This document shows positions 8,847-16,100 of a stretch of 64,000 nt of DNA, piece after piece. The stretch is from the NCBI RefSeq assembly GCF_001437205.1, contig NZ_JQAZ01000007.1:1-64000 (forward strand), in the 5' to 3' direction. Below the pieces are notes generated by a model that saw only the letters and a program-made list of their open reading frames with translations, searched no databases and had not been told where the DNA came from. A program made the position numbers and the translations under genes. Position 1 is the first letter of the stretch; every line of letters starts with the position of its first letter. This DNA comes from Lactobacillus selangorensis (lineage in GTDB: Bacteria; Bacillota; Bacilli; Lactobacillales; Lactobacillaceae).

Positions 8847-8850
8847 ATTA

Positions 8851-8869
8851 TGGAGATGAGGGGGGTTGA
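8851..8869. repeat. attL core
   Basis: TGGAGATGAGGGGGGTTGA, identical to 50814-50832. The complement is the end of the tmRNA T-arm and acceptor stem (ending CATCTCCA). Confidence 0.92.
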
Positions 8870-8913
8870 CGTTATACCCTCTCAGTCGCTATATAATAGG
8901 AAATAACATAAAA

Positions 8914-8936
8914 ATGGTACACAAAAACGGTACACA
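8914..8936 (+). promoter_or_regulatory. Arm-type integrase sites at attL
   Basis: Two copies of GGTACAC spaced 13 bases apart (8915-8922 and 8928-8935). The same octamer TGGTACAC occurs twice beside attR. Repeats like this, lying only on the phage side of both junctions, are expected for arm sites bound by the N-terminal domain of tyrosine integrases. Confidence 0.6.
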
Positions 8937-8953
8937 CACCAGATTTACATGTG

Positions 8954-8986
8954 AAAAGGCGGCCTCATCGGTCGCCTTTATTTTTA
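8954..8986. terminator. Terminator beside attL
   Basis: AAAGGCG(G)CC and GG(T)CGCCTTT form a stem with a 6-base loop, with TATTTTTAT on plus and TTTT on minus. It would end minus-strand transcription leaving the prophage, and also plus-strand readthrough entering it. Confidence 0.7.
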
Positions 8987-8999
8987 TAGATCATTGATT

Positions 9000-9271
9000 T
9001 CATTTTGAAACGTATTTTTTTGTCGTGTAGTCTTTGACGATTCCTTTTTCTTCTAATCGTAAATTATTCTTGCAGCGTGCATCTTTGATCGCGTCACGCA
9101 TTTCTTTGTCCACTGACGCTTTCTTTTGTTCACGTAACTTTTTGTAGTATTTTTGAAAATTTCGTTCTTTTTGGTTCTTCTGTTCTTCGAGGGCTTTTAA
9201 GCTGTCAGTCATTTCATGATACGCATCACGACGGACGGATTTATCAATTTTGCGATAACTAGCGGCATTAT
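9000..9271 (-). pseudogene. Remnant of a Lys/Glu-rich phage gene cut by an IS
   Basis: An open frame of about 90 codons ends at 9000. Its product is very lysine- and glutamate-rich, predicted helical (KALEEQKNQKERNFQKYYKK) and ends DYTTKKYVSK. The frame is open up to a TGA inside the end of the insertion sequence near 9281. The inner ATG at 9212 has no ribosome binding site. I therefore read it as the 3' part of a gene whose 5' part was lost on insertion. No matching 5' half is visible beyond the other IS end. Its position next to attL, after the lysis genes, is typical of accessory phage genes. Function unknown. Confidence 0.55.
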
Positions 9272-9274
9272 ATT

Positions 9275-9890
9275 TTTGTCAACCACCACTGACTAAAGTC
9301 AGTGGCTTGTGAGCCGAAAATCCTTACAGATTTCGAACCACAATTTGCGTAGATAGGGACAACTTATTTGACCAACCAAAATTGTAATCAAACAGCGGCC
9401 ATTTATACTCGTCGTTATATCTATAATTTCCATTACCATTTGATCTGGGTAACTAAATATCGCAATCAGACTTTTACAACCGAGGCCTTATCTAACGAAA
9501 TGAAAGCCATCTTGCAGCAAGTTGCAGATAACAATGACATCGTAATCGAAAAGATGGAAGTCATGCCGGATCACATTCATATGCTGATCAGTTTTCCGCC
9601 AAGCAAAGCGCCGGCTAGTGCCATTAAGGCGCTCAAAGGACGTAGTGCCTATATTTTTTTACAAAATCATCCAGAAATACGACGTAGCCAATATTGGGGC
9701 GGTTATCTTTGGTCGCCAAGTTACTATATGAGTACATTGGGCAATATGAGCAAAGAAGTTGTAGAGAAATATATCAATGACCAAAAATATACAGAAACAA
9801 ACAAAAAGCCCCATAAAGGGGCTCAATAGTGGCCTATCCATCCCATGACTAAAGTCACAGGATTTCCGGCTAGGCGTCATTAAAAGTTTC
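9275..9890 (+). mobile_element. IS200/IS605-type insertion sequence, tnpA only
   Basis: About 615 bases with one transposase gene and no terminal inverted repeats. Near the left end is the perfect hairpin CCACTGAC-TAAA-GTCAGTGG (9286-9305). Near the right end is a related imperfect hairpin around CATGACTAAAGTCACAGG (9844-9861). Subterminal hairpins of this sort are what Y1 transposases recognise. No tnpB or iscB gene is present. The exact ends cannot be set without an empty-site sequence. Confidence 0.82.
9368..9829 (+). CDS. tnpA: IS200/IS605 family Y1 transposase TnpA
   Basis: 153 aa, the usual length for TnpA of this family. It is a single-strand-specific HUH endonuclease that cuts and joins the element ends through a covalent tyrosine link. 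The HUH motif is in MPDHIHMLISF (residues 62-72). The likely catalytic Tyr lies in the YYMSTLGNMS helix near residue 120. The best start is a TTG at 9368 with a weak AGGGA upstream. Low initiation strength is common in this family. The frame is intact, so the element may still be active. Confidence 0.87.
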   Translation: MTNQNCNQTAAIYTRRYIYNFHYHLIWVTKYRNQTFTTEALSNEMKAILQQVADNNDIVIEKMEVMPDHIHMLISFPPSKAPASAIKALKGRSAYIFLQNHPEIRRSQYWGGYLWSPSYYMSTLGNMSKEVVEKYINDQKYTETNKKPHKGAQ

Positions 9891-9892
9891 AA

Positions 9893-9919
9893 AACACAAT
9901 ATATAGTGTTTTTTTAAAA
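9893..9919. terminator. A/T-rich terminator hairpin
   Basis: AAAACAC (9892-9898) pairs with GTGTTTT, with a 7-base A/T loop, followed by a T-run on plus. It lies just past the IS right end. It could end tnpA transcripts on plus and the HTH operon transcript on minus. Confidence 0.5.
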
Positions 9920-9974
9920 AATTACGGCCGAATAACACGTTTGAGAGCGATGCAGACCACAACATGTTGATTAT

Positions 9975-10074
9975 TTGACCTTCTATCTAAATTATGCAAT
10001 AATTTACTTAATCAAATGAATGGCTGCTTGCAGCCCACTGGGTGAGTACATTATTGTACTTGCCCTTTTATTTA
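9975..10074 (+). ncRNA. Candidate small RNA with its own promoter
   Basis: TTGACC (9975-9980), a 17-bp spacer and AATAAT (9998-10003) form a good promoter. The predicted transcript of about 65 nt starts near 10009. It contains a GGCTGC-TT-GCAGCC hairpin (10022-10035) and then a 10-bp stem (GGGTGAGTAC with GTACTTGCCC, 10040-10065) followed by TTTTATTTATT. There is no reading frame in it. It ends eight bases from the stop codon of the convergent HTH gene, so it is antisense to any readthrough from that gene. It could be a regulatory or antitoxin-like RNA. No toxin frame was found. Confidence 0.45.
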
Positions 10075-10081
10075 TTGAATA

Positions 10082-10306
10082 TCATTTAGTACGGTCGCTT
10101 TCCAATTCAATCATCTCATTCAATACTTCACCCGGCGTTAATCCAACCGCCTCGGCCAGCACCATCAGTGTTTTGACTTGAAGTTTGCTAACATCATCGA
10201 GCCCATTCGTATACTGCAGCGTGCTAGCGGTAACGCCAGTAAGCTTCGTAACTTTGTACCGTGTCAAGTCATATTTTTTCAAAAATTCGTCTATCAATTT
10301 TATCAC
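10082..10306 (-). CDS. Small HTH (XRE-like) DNA-binding protein
   Basis: Up to 74 aa, essentially only a helix-turn-helix domain: DLTRYKVTKLTGVTASTLQ (residues 13-31) is the recognition unit, followed by two more helices. Start choice is uncertain. The GTG at 10306 lacks a ribosome binding site, whereas a TTG at 10297 has AAGGTG six bases before it. It follows the 127-aa gene after four bases and shares its promoter. It is a plausible candidate to bind the palindromes in that promoter (autoregulation), as in many two-gene accessory modules. Confidence 0.72.
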   Translation of the reverse strand: MIKLIDEFLKKYDLTRYKVTKLTGVTASTLQYTNGLDDVSKLQVKTLMVLAEAVGLTPGEVLNEMIELESDRTK

Positions 10307-10310
10307 CTTG

Positions 10311-10694
10311 TTAGTCTGCGATATATTTAATTTCGACTGGAAGATAGCCTAATTCTTCAAGATCTAAATCAATACCGATATCCATGATCTCAAATTTGGT
10401 TCCGGCAGGTACAAGCACTTCACGTTCAGCTTCAACGGCGTCTAATTCTTCAACTTCTTCTTCATTGTTGTAGTCAACTTCATGAACTGGAACTTCGTTA
10501 ATAACTGTAAATACATAATCAATATTGCGTTTTGTTTCAATAGCAAACTCGCCTTCATTTGACCAAGATTCTGCTTTTTTAGTAGAAATAATTTGCCCTT
10601 CTTCTAAATTGAGCTCACTATTAACTGAAATTTGCCGGAAGATTCCTGCAATGTGATTTGTAATTTGTTTAGCAACTTCGTTCTTGTAGTTCAT
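10311..10694 (-). CDS. Acidic 127-aa protein of unknown function, accessory operon
   Basis: I do not recognise the family. The protein has no membrane segment or signal peptide. An N-terminal helix (NYKNEVAKQITNHIAGIFRQ) is followed by a mixed region and a strongly acidic stretch (NNEEEVEELDAVEAERE) near residues 75-92. It ends in a beta-like segment. I chose ATG 10694. The longer frame begins at a TTG that overlaps the -35 box and would place the promoter inside the gene. With the HTH gene it forms an operon having its own strong, operator-bearing promoter at the attL end of the prophage, where lysogeny-expressed accessory genes are usually found. Confidence 0.65.
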   Translation of the reverse strand: MNYKNEVAKQITNHIAGIFRQISVNSELNLEEGQIISTKKAESWSNEGEFAIETKRNIDYVFTVINEVPVHEVDYNNEEEVEELDAVEAEREVLVPAGTKFEIMDIGIDLDLEELGYLPVEIKYIAD

Positions 10695-10734
10695 GATTGA
10701 ATACCCGCTTTCTTTTTGCTTATCTACACTTATT

Positions 10735-10774
10735 ATAATAGTACGGTTTACCGTATTAGTCAAGTAGTCTACTT
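10735..10774 (-). promoter_or_regulatory. Promoter with two palindromic operators
   Basis: On minus, TTGACT (10758-10763), 17-bp spacer, TATTAT (10735-10740). The spacer contains the inverted repeat TACGGT-AA-ACCGTA (10742-10755). A second palindrome, AAGTAG-A-CTACTT (10762-10774), covers the -35 edge. Both positions would block polymerase, so this looks like a repressed promoter. Confidence 0.68.
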
Positions 10775-10800
10775 AACTTTTTTAAATTATTTTTTTGCAC

Positions 10801-10836
10801 ACAAAAAAGGCCCACCCTCATAAGAGAGTGAGCCAT
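10801..10836 (-). terminator. Terminator of the late (lysis) transcript
   Basis: On minus, an 11-bp stem (GGCTCACTCTC with GAGGGTGGGCC, three G-U pairs) with a 4-base loop, then TTTTTT. It ends the tail-lysis operon and insulates the accessory operon. Confidence 0.82.
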
Positions 10837-10969
10837 ATTTTCAAAAGAAAATTTAAATAGGCAATCCCGTCACACCGGCGTTTACGCCGTTTTCGTGAGC
10901 AAATCAAAAGAAAGCTTCCTGGACGCAATCCGAACGATTTTCTATGCCATGAAGGTATTTTGTTCGGTT
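10837..10969. other. Untranslated tail of the late transcript with hairpins
   Basis: No gene seen. It contains the perfect hairpin CGGCGT-TT-ACGCCG (10876-10889) and a wider inverted repeat CCGAAC...GTTCGG across about 10939-10970 on the lysin side. These are probably 3'-UTR structures. Confidence 0.4.
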
Positions 10970-12034
10970 TTACAAAATCACGTTGAAATCGCTGATTGGT
11001 GCCCAACCGCCGACGTTGACCCACAGGCCGTCAGACTGCTTGCTCTGGCCGACCACCGCAAACACACCGTCCTTGGCCGTGATATCCTTGTCATCGTGGG
11101 CAGACTGTGAAGGCGTGTTGCGCAAGCCGATGAGCTGCTTCGCCTGTACATATGTTCCTACGTAGTCGCCGTCGATCGCGCCGTTGTTGAGCTTGACTAC
11201 TGCGTCAGCGCTGGCGATCCATTGATTGCCACCTAAGCACAAGAAGTTACCCTTGACGGCCGTGATCGCCCATGCCGTGCCCTTTGCGAGGTTCTTGATA
11301 ACCTTTCCACCGACTGCCGGCTTATCGTAAAGCCGCGCTGCTCGTGTGGTATACGCGATACCGACGCGATTGTACGGTACGACCTGATTCATACTGTCCC
11401 ACTTCACTTCATCTTCATCTTCCTTCTTCTGTGTCGACCCACCGAGCAAGCGCCCGGTCAGGTCGTAGTTTAAGTCAGTCTGCTGTCCGGCGTAGTAGCC
11501 CTTATCGCTGTACTGCCAGACGTCCACACCGTCCATGCCGATATAATTGCCGTAGTTTGCGAGCCAAAAGATCAGGTCTGGGAAAGCCGCACGAATCGCG
11601 TTGATGTCCCATAGGCCCCTCATGCCGTAGTAGCTGTAGAAGCCCACACGTGGGAAACCGTTCGCGACGACAGTCTTCAAGAAGGCGATGATAGCGGCTG
11701 TGTTGCTGGCCGAATTGCCGGCCTGCTCCTCATAGTCGAGAAAGAGTACGGAACTCGGCCCGAGCCCGTCCGCCTTGGCGTGGGCAGTGAACCAACTTGC
11801 TTCACGGACAGCCGTCACGGAGTCGCCGACAAAACGGCTGAAGTGATAGGCGTGGGCTTGCATGTCGTTACGCCACGTCCCTTGTAACTGCGCGGGGGCA
11901 CTGGGGTTGTGATACGTCGTGCTTTCCGAGATCTTCACGATCACGGCCTTATTGCCGGAACTCGCCACATTTGCGAAGTAAGCGTTGCTTGTCGGCTGAA
12001 AGCTGGAAACGTCGATGAGTGGTGTTTTAGCCAT
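10970..12034 (-). CDS. Phage lysin, GH25 muramidase
   Basis: 354-aa endolysin. The N-terminal ~200 residues are a glycoside hydrolase family 25 lysozyme domain: DVSSFQP at the start, LFLDYEEQAGN (acidic catalytic pair) near 95 and FWLANYGN near 155. A linker rich in K/E/D follows, and the C-terminal ~130 residues look like SH3-type cell-wall-binding units. It cleaves the glycan strand of peptidoglycan at lysis. Start ATG 12034 was chosen because the protein then begins MAKTPLIDVSSFQP directly at the catalytic domain and has GGGGAGG upstream. It overlaps the holin gene by eight bases. No signal peptide, so export depends on the holin. Confidence 0.9.
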   Translation of the reverse strand: MAKTPLIDVSSFQPTSNAYFANVASSGNKAVIVKISESTTYHNPSAPAQLQGTWRNDMQAHAYHFSRFVGDSVTAVREASWFTAHAKADGLGPSSVLFLDYEEQAGNSASNTAAIIAFLKTVVANGFPRVGFYSYYGMRGLWDINAIRAAFPDLIFWLANYGNYIGMDGVDVWQYSDKGYYAGQQTDLNYDLTGRLLGGSTQKKEDEDEVKWDSMNQVVPYNRVGIAYTTRAARLYDKPAVGGKVIKNLAKGTAWAITAVKGNFLCLGGNQWIASADAVVKLNNGAIDGDYVGTYVQAKQLIGLRNTPSQSAHDDKDITAKDGVFAVVGQSKQSDGLWVNVGGWAPISDFNVIL

Positions 12035-12491
12035 TCTGCACCGCCTCCCCTTGCGTTTGCTGGGGAAGAATTGCCCCGTCATCGGCTTGCTGTGAGGCGG
12101 GTCCTGGGGCCGCGTTCACTTCTTCGGGTGTGGAATTATCCGAGTAGACCGCGTCCAGTACAGGCGCATTTTGGGCATAAGCCTTCTCGACCACGGCCGA
12201 TACGTGCTGGGCGTCGACCGTGATTTTATGATCGTCAGCTTGCTGTCGAACTGCTTGCACAGCAATGGTCTTCTTTTCCAAGCCCGTCCCACCTTGGCGC
12301 TGTGCGGCGTAGACTGCGGTGTCGGCCCACTGCTCGATGAGCTTGTAGCTCGCCACCGTTTTCGCGTCCTTTTCAGTTTTGATACGCGCCTCAAGCCACG
12401 GTCGGATGCCCGTGGTATAGATATAGACAAGCAAGCCCAGCGTGAAGACTAGGCCGCCGCCGCTGATAAAGTCACTGATCCATTTTTGCAT
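12027..12491 (-). CDS. Phage holin, LL-H family
   Basis: 154 aa with one N-terminal membrane segment (residues 10-28) and a long, mostly helical, charged C-terminal part. This is the architecture of the Lactobacillus phage LL-H holin family. A helix with VASYKLIEQWADTAVYAAQR is typical of it. The holin times lysis by letting the lysin through the membrane. It lies just upstream of the lysin gene, which supports the assignment. Confidence 0.8.
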   Translation of the reverse strand: MQKWISDFISGGGLVFTLGLLVYIYTTGIRPWLEARIKTEKDAKTVASYKLIEQWADTAVYAAQRQGGTGLEKKTIAVQAVRQQADDHKITVDAQHVSAVVEKAYAQNAPVLDAVYSDNSTPEEVNAAPGPASQQADDGAILPQQTQGEAVQNG

Positions 12492-12693
12492 TTTTTAACT
12501 CCTCGATTCTTTTTCTCAAATCGTCATTTTCCTTGCGAAGCCGGTCATTATCGGCCGACACTTTGTCGTACAAGTCCATCGCCTCGTCGTGCTTTGTCTT
12601 CTGTTTGCTAAGTCGATAGCTCAAGAAAGACACGACTGCGGCGATGATTGCGGCCAAGTATGGTACGTATGCAACTACGATCTTAGTCGTCAT
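12472..12693 (-). CDS. Small membrane protein with coiled coil, lysis cassette
   Basis: 73 aa: one membrane segment (about residues 8-28) followed by a charged coiled coil (DNDRLRKENDDLRKRIEELK). This resembles haemolysin XhlA-like or holin-accessory proteins that sit beside holins, but no family motif is decisive. The ATG at 12693 overlaps the end of the previous gene by 11 bases. It overlaps the holin start by 20 bases, indicating coupled translation in the lysis cassette. Confidence 0.65.
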   Translation of the reverse strand: MTTKIVVAYVPYLAAIIAAVVSFLSYRLSKQKTKHDEAMDLYDKVSADNDRLRKENDDLRKRIEELKNAKMDQ

Positions 12694-13063
12694 GTCGTGT
12701 ATCACTCCTCTGTGCCATGATCAGCACGAAGGCTGTGATAATCGCGTTTGAGATCCAGCTATGATACATGCCCGTCACAGCCCAGATCATGAATTGGTAT
12801 ACCGTCAGAAACGCCATGATACCGGCACTTGCGATGAGTAGGTACCGATTCCAGCGGATCGACCGGCCGTCGTCAAGCACCCACACAAGCAGTGCCGCAC
12901 CGACTGTCATGACAAGTGCTCCCCAAACGTCATCATTAGCGAGGTCGACTGCATAAGGCGGCCAAATAAAAAAGCGATCGTTAGCTACAAGCCATAGTCC
13001 GATCGCGATCAAACCCACGCCCAGCGCCGTGTGGTTCGGATGCAATTTAATTTTCGAAATCAT
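12683..13063 (-). CDS. Phage membrane protein of the lysis cassette
   Basis: 126 aa with about four membrane segments and a short charged C-terminus (QRSDTRHDD). AAGGAAG precedes the ATG. The position between the baseplate gene and the holin suggests a second holin, antiholin or lysis regulator. No family is recognised. Confidence 0.6.
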   Translation of the reverse strand: MISKIKLHPNHTALGVGLIAIGLWLVANDRFFIWPPYAVDLANDDVWGALVMTVGAALLVWVLDDGRSIRWNRYLLIASAGIMAFLTVYQFMIWAVTGMYHSWISNAIITAFVLIMAQRSDTRHDD

Positions 13064-13111
13064 GTCTTCACTTCCTTTTTCGTCTCATTTCGCTCGTCTC
13101 TGTCTATCTAG

Positions 13112-16100
13112 CTAACCCAACGCCGCTACGCGCTTATCCAAGTTGTCCATACGCTCCTTGATGTTTCGCATGGTTTGTTGGTATGAAATCGTGTCATACG
13201 AGGTCTTATCAGGCCAACGCGCATGGTCTGCTTCGTAATTCTCCTCACCAACCGAGTTCACGAAGTCGCGGAACTTTCCTTGAATATTTTTTGTGGTCAG
13301 GATCCCATCGGTCTTGAGCTCGGAATATCTAGCTTTAACGCGTTCCGGAAAGAGCTTCACAATGCGGTTCAGAAGGTTACTCTGCGACTTACCAAGGTAA
13401 TCGGCAGCGTTGTCCGTCGGATTATTCCCCAGCCAGCCGCTTCCCCACGAGATGTCAAGATCGTAATTTAATGCGTGGAACTTTTTCCCGTCGTAAGTGA
13501 CATGGATAATATTTTTTGCTTGCTCATCGGCTAACCCGGCAGCTTCCATGATGAGCTGCCAGTCGATCGCAGAATCCACATCGTAGTAATCTTCGATACC
13601 GGCTTTGAAATCGGAATCATTCGACTCGTGCACAAACTTCAACATCGCATTGACGCTTGTAGTCATCTCATCAGTCACATCCCCGTCAGACTCAAGTGAG
13701 AAATCAGCCGTAGAGTCGTCAGAATCGATGCGTGCACTGCTTGAGTTAAAGCAGTTAGCGGCTGTCGTATTCCAGCCTTCAATCGCGAATTGTTTGGGGT
13801 CATCCTCATCGATCCCAAAAAGTACATCACTCTTAGACGTGTTGAAGGTGCCTAGACCGTAGAAGAGCCCGTTAAGCATGATGATGACCGGGAAGCCTTG
13901 CACTTGACCGTAGTTCGGTGCGGCGGCAAGATGACTATCGAGGCTCTTCCGAGCTGCTGTCATCTCACGTACAAGGTCAGCGACAATCAGATTCCGCGCC
14001 GCCTGCGGCTGGATCCAGTTGACCTTCAGATTAAACTCATTTTCGGGTACATAAGTCGGCGATGGCACGATCTTCATCTTGCTATCACCATCAGAGTCGG
14101 AGTAAAGCTTGAGCTTGAAGTTTTTTTCCGGAAAGCGCGTTGAGCTGTCGCCCTGCCAATTGGTTTTGGAGTACCCTGCGATTGTCCGCGTGTGATCCTG
14201 ATACTTGAAACCCATCATGACCTTGTTATCAGCCGTCATGCTGTCGAAGTCTCCTTGCAGGCTCACGACCGGAAGCCGCTGCTTATCAAGTGAAGCATCT
14301 ACGGCCGAGTCGTCGTAAAGAGTTCCACGGATCTCCTGAATCCAGAAGTGGACCCCAGCAGTCGCATGGTTATCAGGATTAATGATAAGTGTCACATGAT
14401 CAACCGCACCGCTAGCGAAGCCTTGCGACCGTGGGCTTGGAATTTTAATGCCTTTGATAAGCGTCTGGCCACCCGTAACCGGGACGCTCCCAAGATAAAT
14501 CGTCTTGAGCGATTCTTGTGTCCCACTAGCGTCATAGCTGTCGTAGCGTGCAGATAGAAGAAGCCGAGTTGCCAGCGGTGCGGAATTGATAAATTTAAAA
14601 TCCACCGTAGCGTCATGGGTATACGCGACCAGATCAGACTGATAGCCATACCATGCCCCACGCCATGAAGCATGCGTGACATCATCGGTAAACTCATCCG
14701 CAGCCGTGCCATTGAAGGATGACTTACCGTAGCGAAGTCCAAAGCTACTTGGGATAAGATGAAGATCGGTGGTGGCAAGCGTCTGTGGGCTCATCTGCTC
14801 AAATGATCCGTGGACGTTCGAGATCAAGAAGTCGAGGTCCTTATCGGAGCGATTGCTTGGATTTAGAATGATTGTCACTGTCGATACACCAGTCAGGCCT
14901 TGCGAATCGGGGCTCGGCACCGTCAGACCGCGGACCCCATTTCTCAACATCAAGTCAGTCTTGACGGTCGCAAGCGAGATTGACATCGTCTGCTTCTGGC
15001 CAGAGGTGTCGAGCCACTCATACCGGGCAGTCACCAAGAAGGACTTTGTCTTTAAGTTCTTTGGTACGACATCGAATCCGATCTTAGCACTCATACTGCT
15101 ATCCTTGATACGATAATGGTACCATGCACCTTGCCAATCCTGGGAGTTCATCGGATCGGATTTAAACTCTACCCAAGGGTCGCCGCCCCAGCTTGCTACC
15201 GAGCGTGTCATACCTAGTGAGCCCACCATGTCAAGATTGTAATTGCCTGAAAGGTCACTGAGTGCAAAGATGTTGTCCGAGTGTCTGGCATCTATCTCAC
15301 TGAGATTTGAGATCTTCCACTCGGTCACTTGCATGTAGAAGTGGTCCGCCTTGGAAGTCACTAGCTCGATGTGTGCGCTTGTCACGGGAGCAGTAATCCC
15401 GACGCTTTTAGCAGACGGGATCACATAGTCTAGTCGCGTGGTATAAGCACCTAGGTGTACCTTATCAATCACTAAGCTTTGTGATCCAGCCGCTGTAGTG
15501 TAAACAACGACAAGACTATAGTCGGACTCACCGGCTACACTAGACCGTACAAGCCCCGTAAGATGCTTGTTAAGATACTGGTTGCCATCCTTTTCAGAAT
15601 CGAAGTATGTCCGTGATCCCTTCCAAGGCGTGGTTTCATCGCCTGTAAAACTGACCCAATTCTTGCCCCAGCTGTTGGGGAGAAGCGCTGCTGTTTCTAC
15701 GCTCGATAAATTCGCTGCATATGGTCCAAAGCTATATCCACGCTTGAGATCTGCGTTTTTAATCAAGCTGTTGTTGGACAGCTCACTATCTGGGCTTTGA
15801 TCAACGTCATTTTCTGGAATGACTTTGGCACGGGCTCCAGTCACCTTGAAATCCACACCGTCATTGCGATCACTCCAAATATTATAGTGCGCAGAAGCAA
15901 TCATGCTCTGATCCGCACCAAGCTGTGACGCGCTTGGTGCCACTAAGCTGATGTTGGTATTCAAATTGTATGATGCCGTGAAAGCACTGACATTCTTTGC
16001 AATTTTGGTTCCGTCAGTCAAATCGAAAACGACATCGACTCGGTACTGATTTTCCCCAGGTTCATAGCTGCGCAAGATAAAGTCAAGAGAGGCCGGGATC

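Noticed and set aside
9275-9890. TnpB/IscB-linked guide RNA system
   Set aside because: No RuvC-type nuclease gene exists in or near the element. Only TnpA is encoded.
9900-10100. Fst/Lpt-type type I toxin next to the small RNA
   Set aside because: No short hydrophobic toxin frame with a ribosome binding site is present on either strand. The convergent gene is a plain HTH protein.
10694-10763. N-terminal extension of the 127-aa protein to a TTG at 10763
   Set aside because: The codon overlaps the -35 box and the operator, so it would not be in the transcript.
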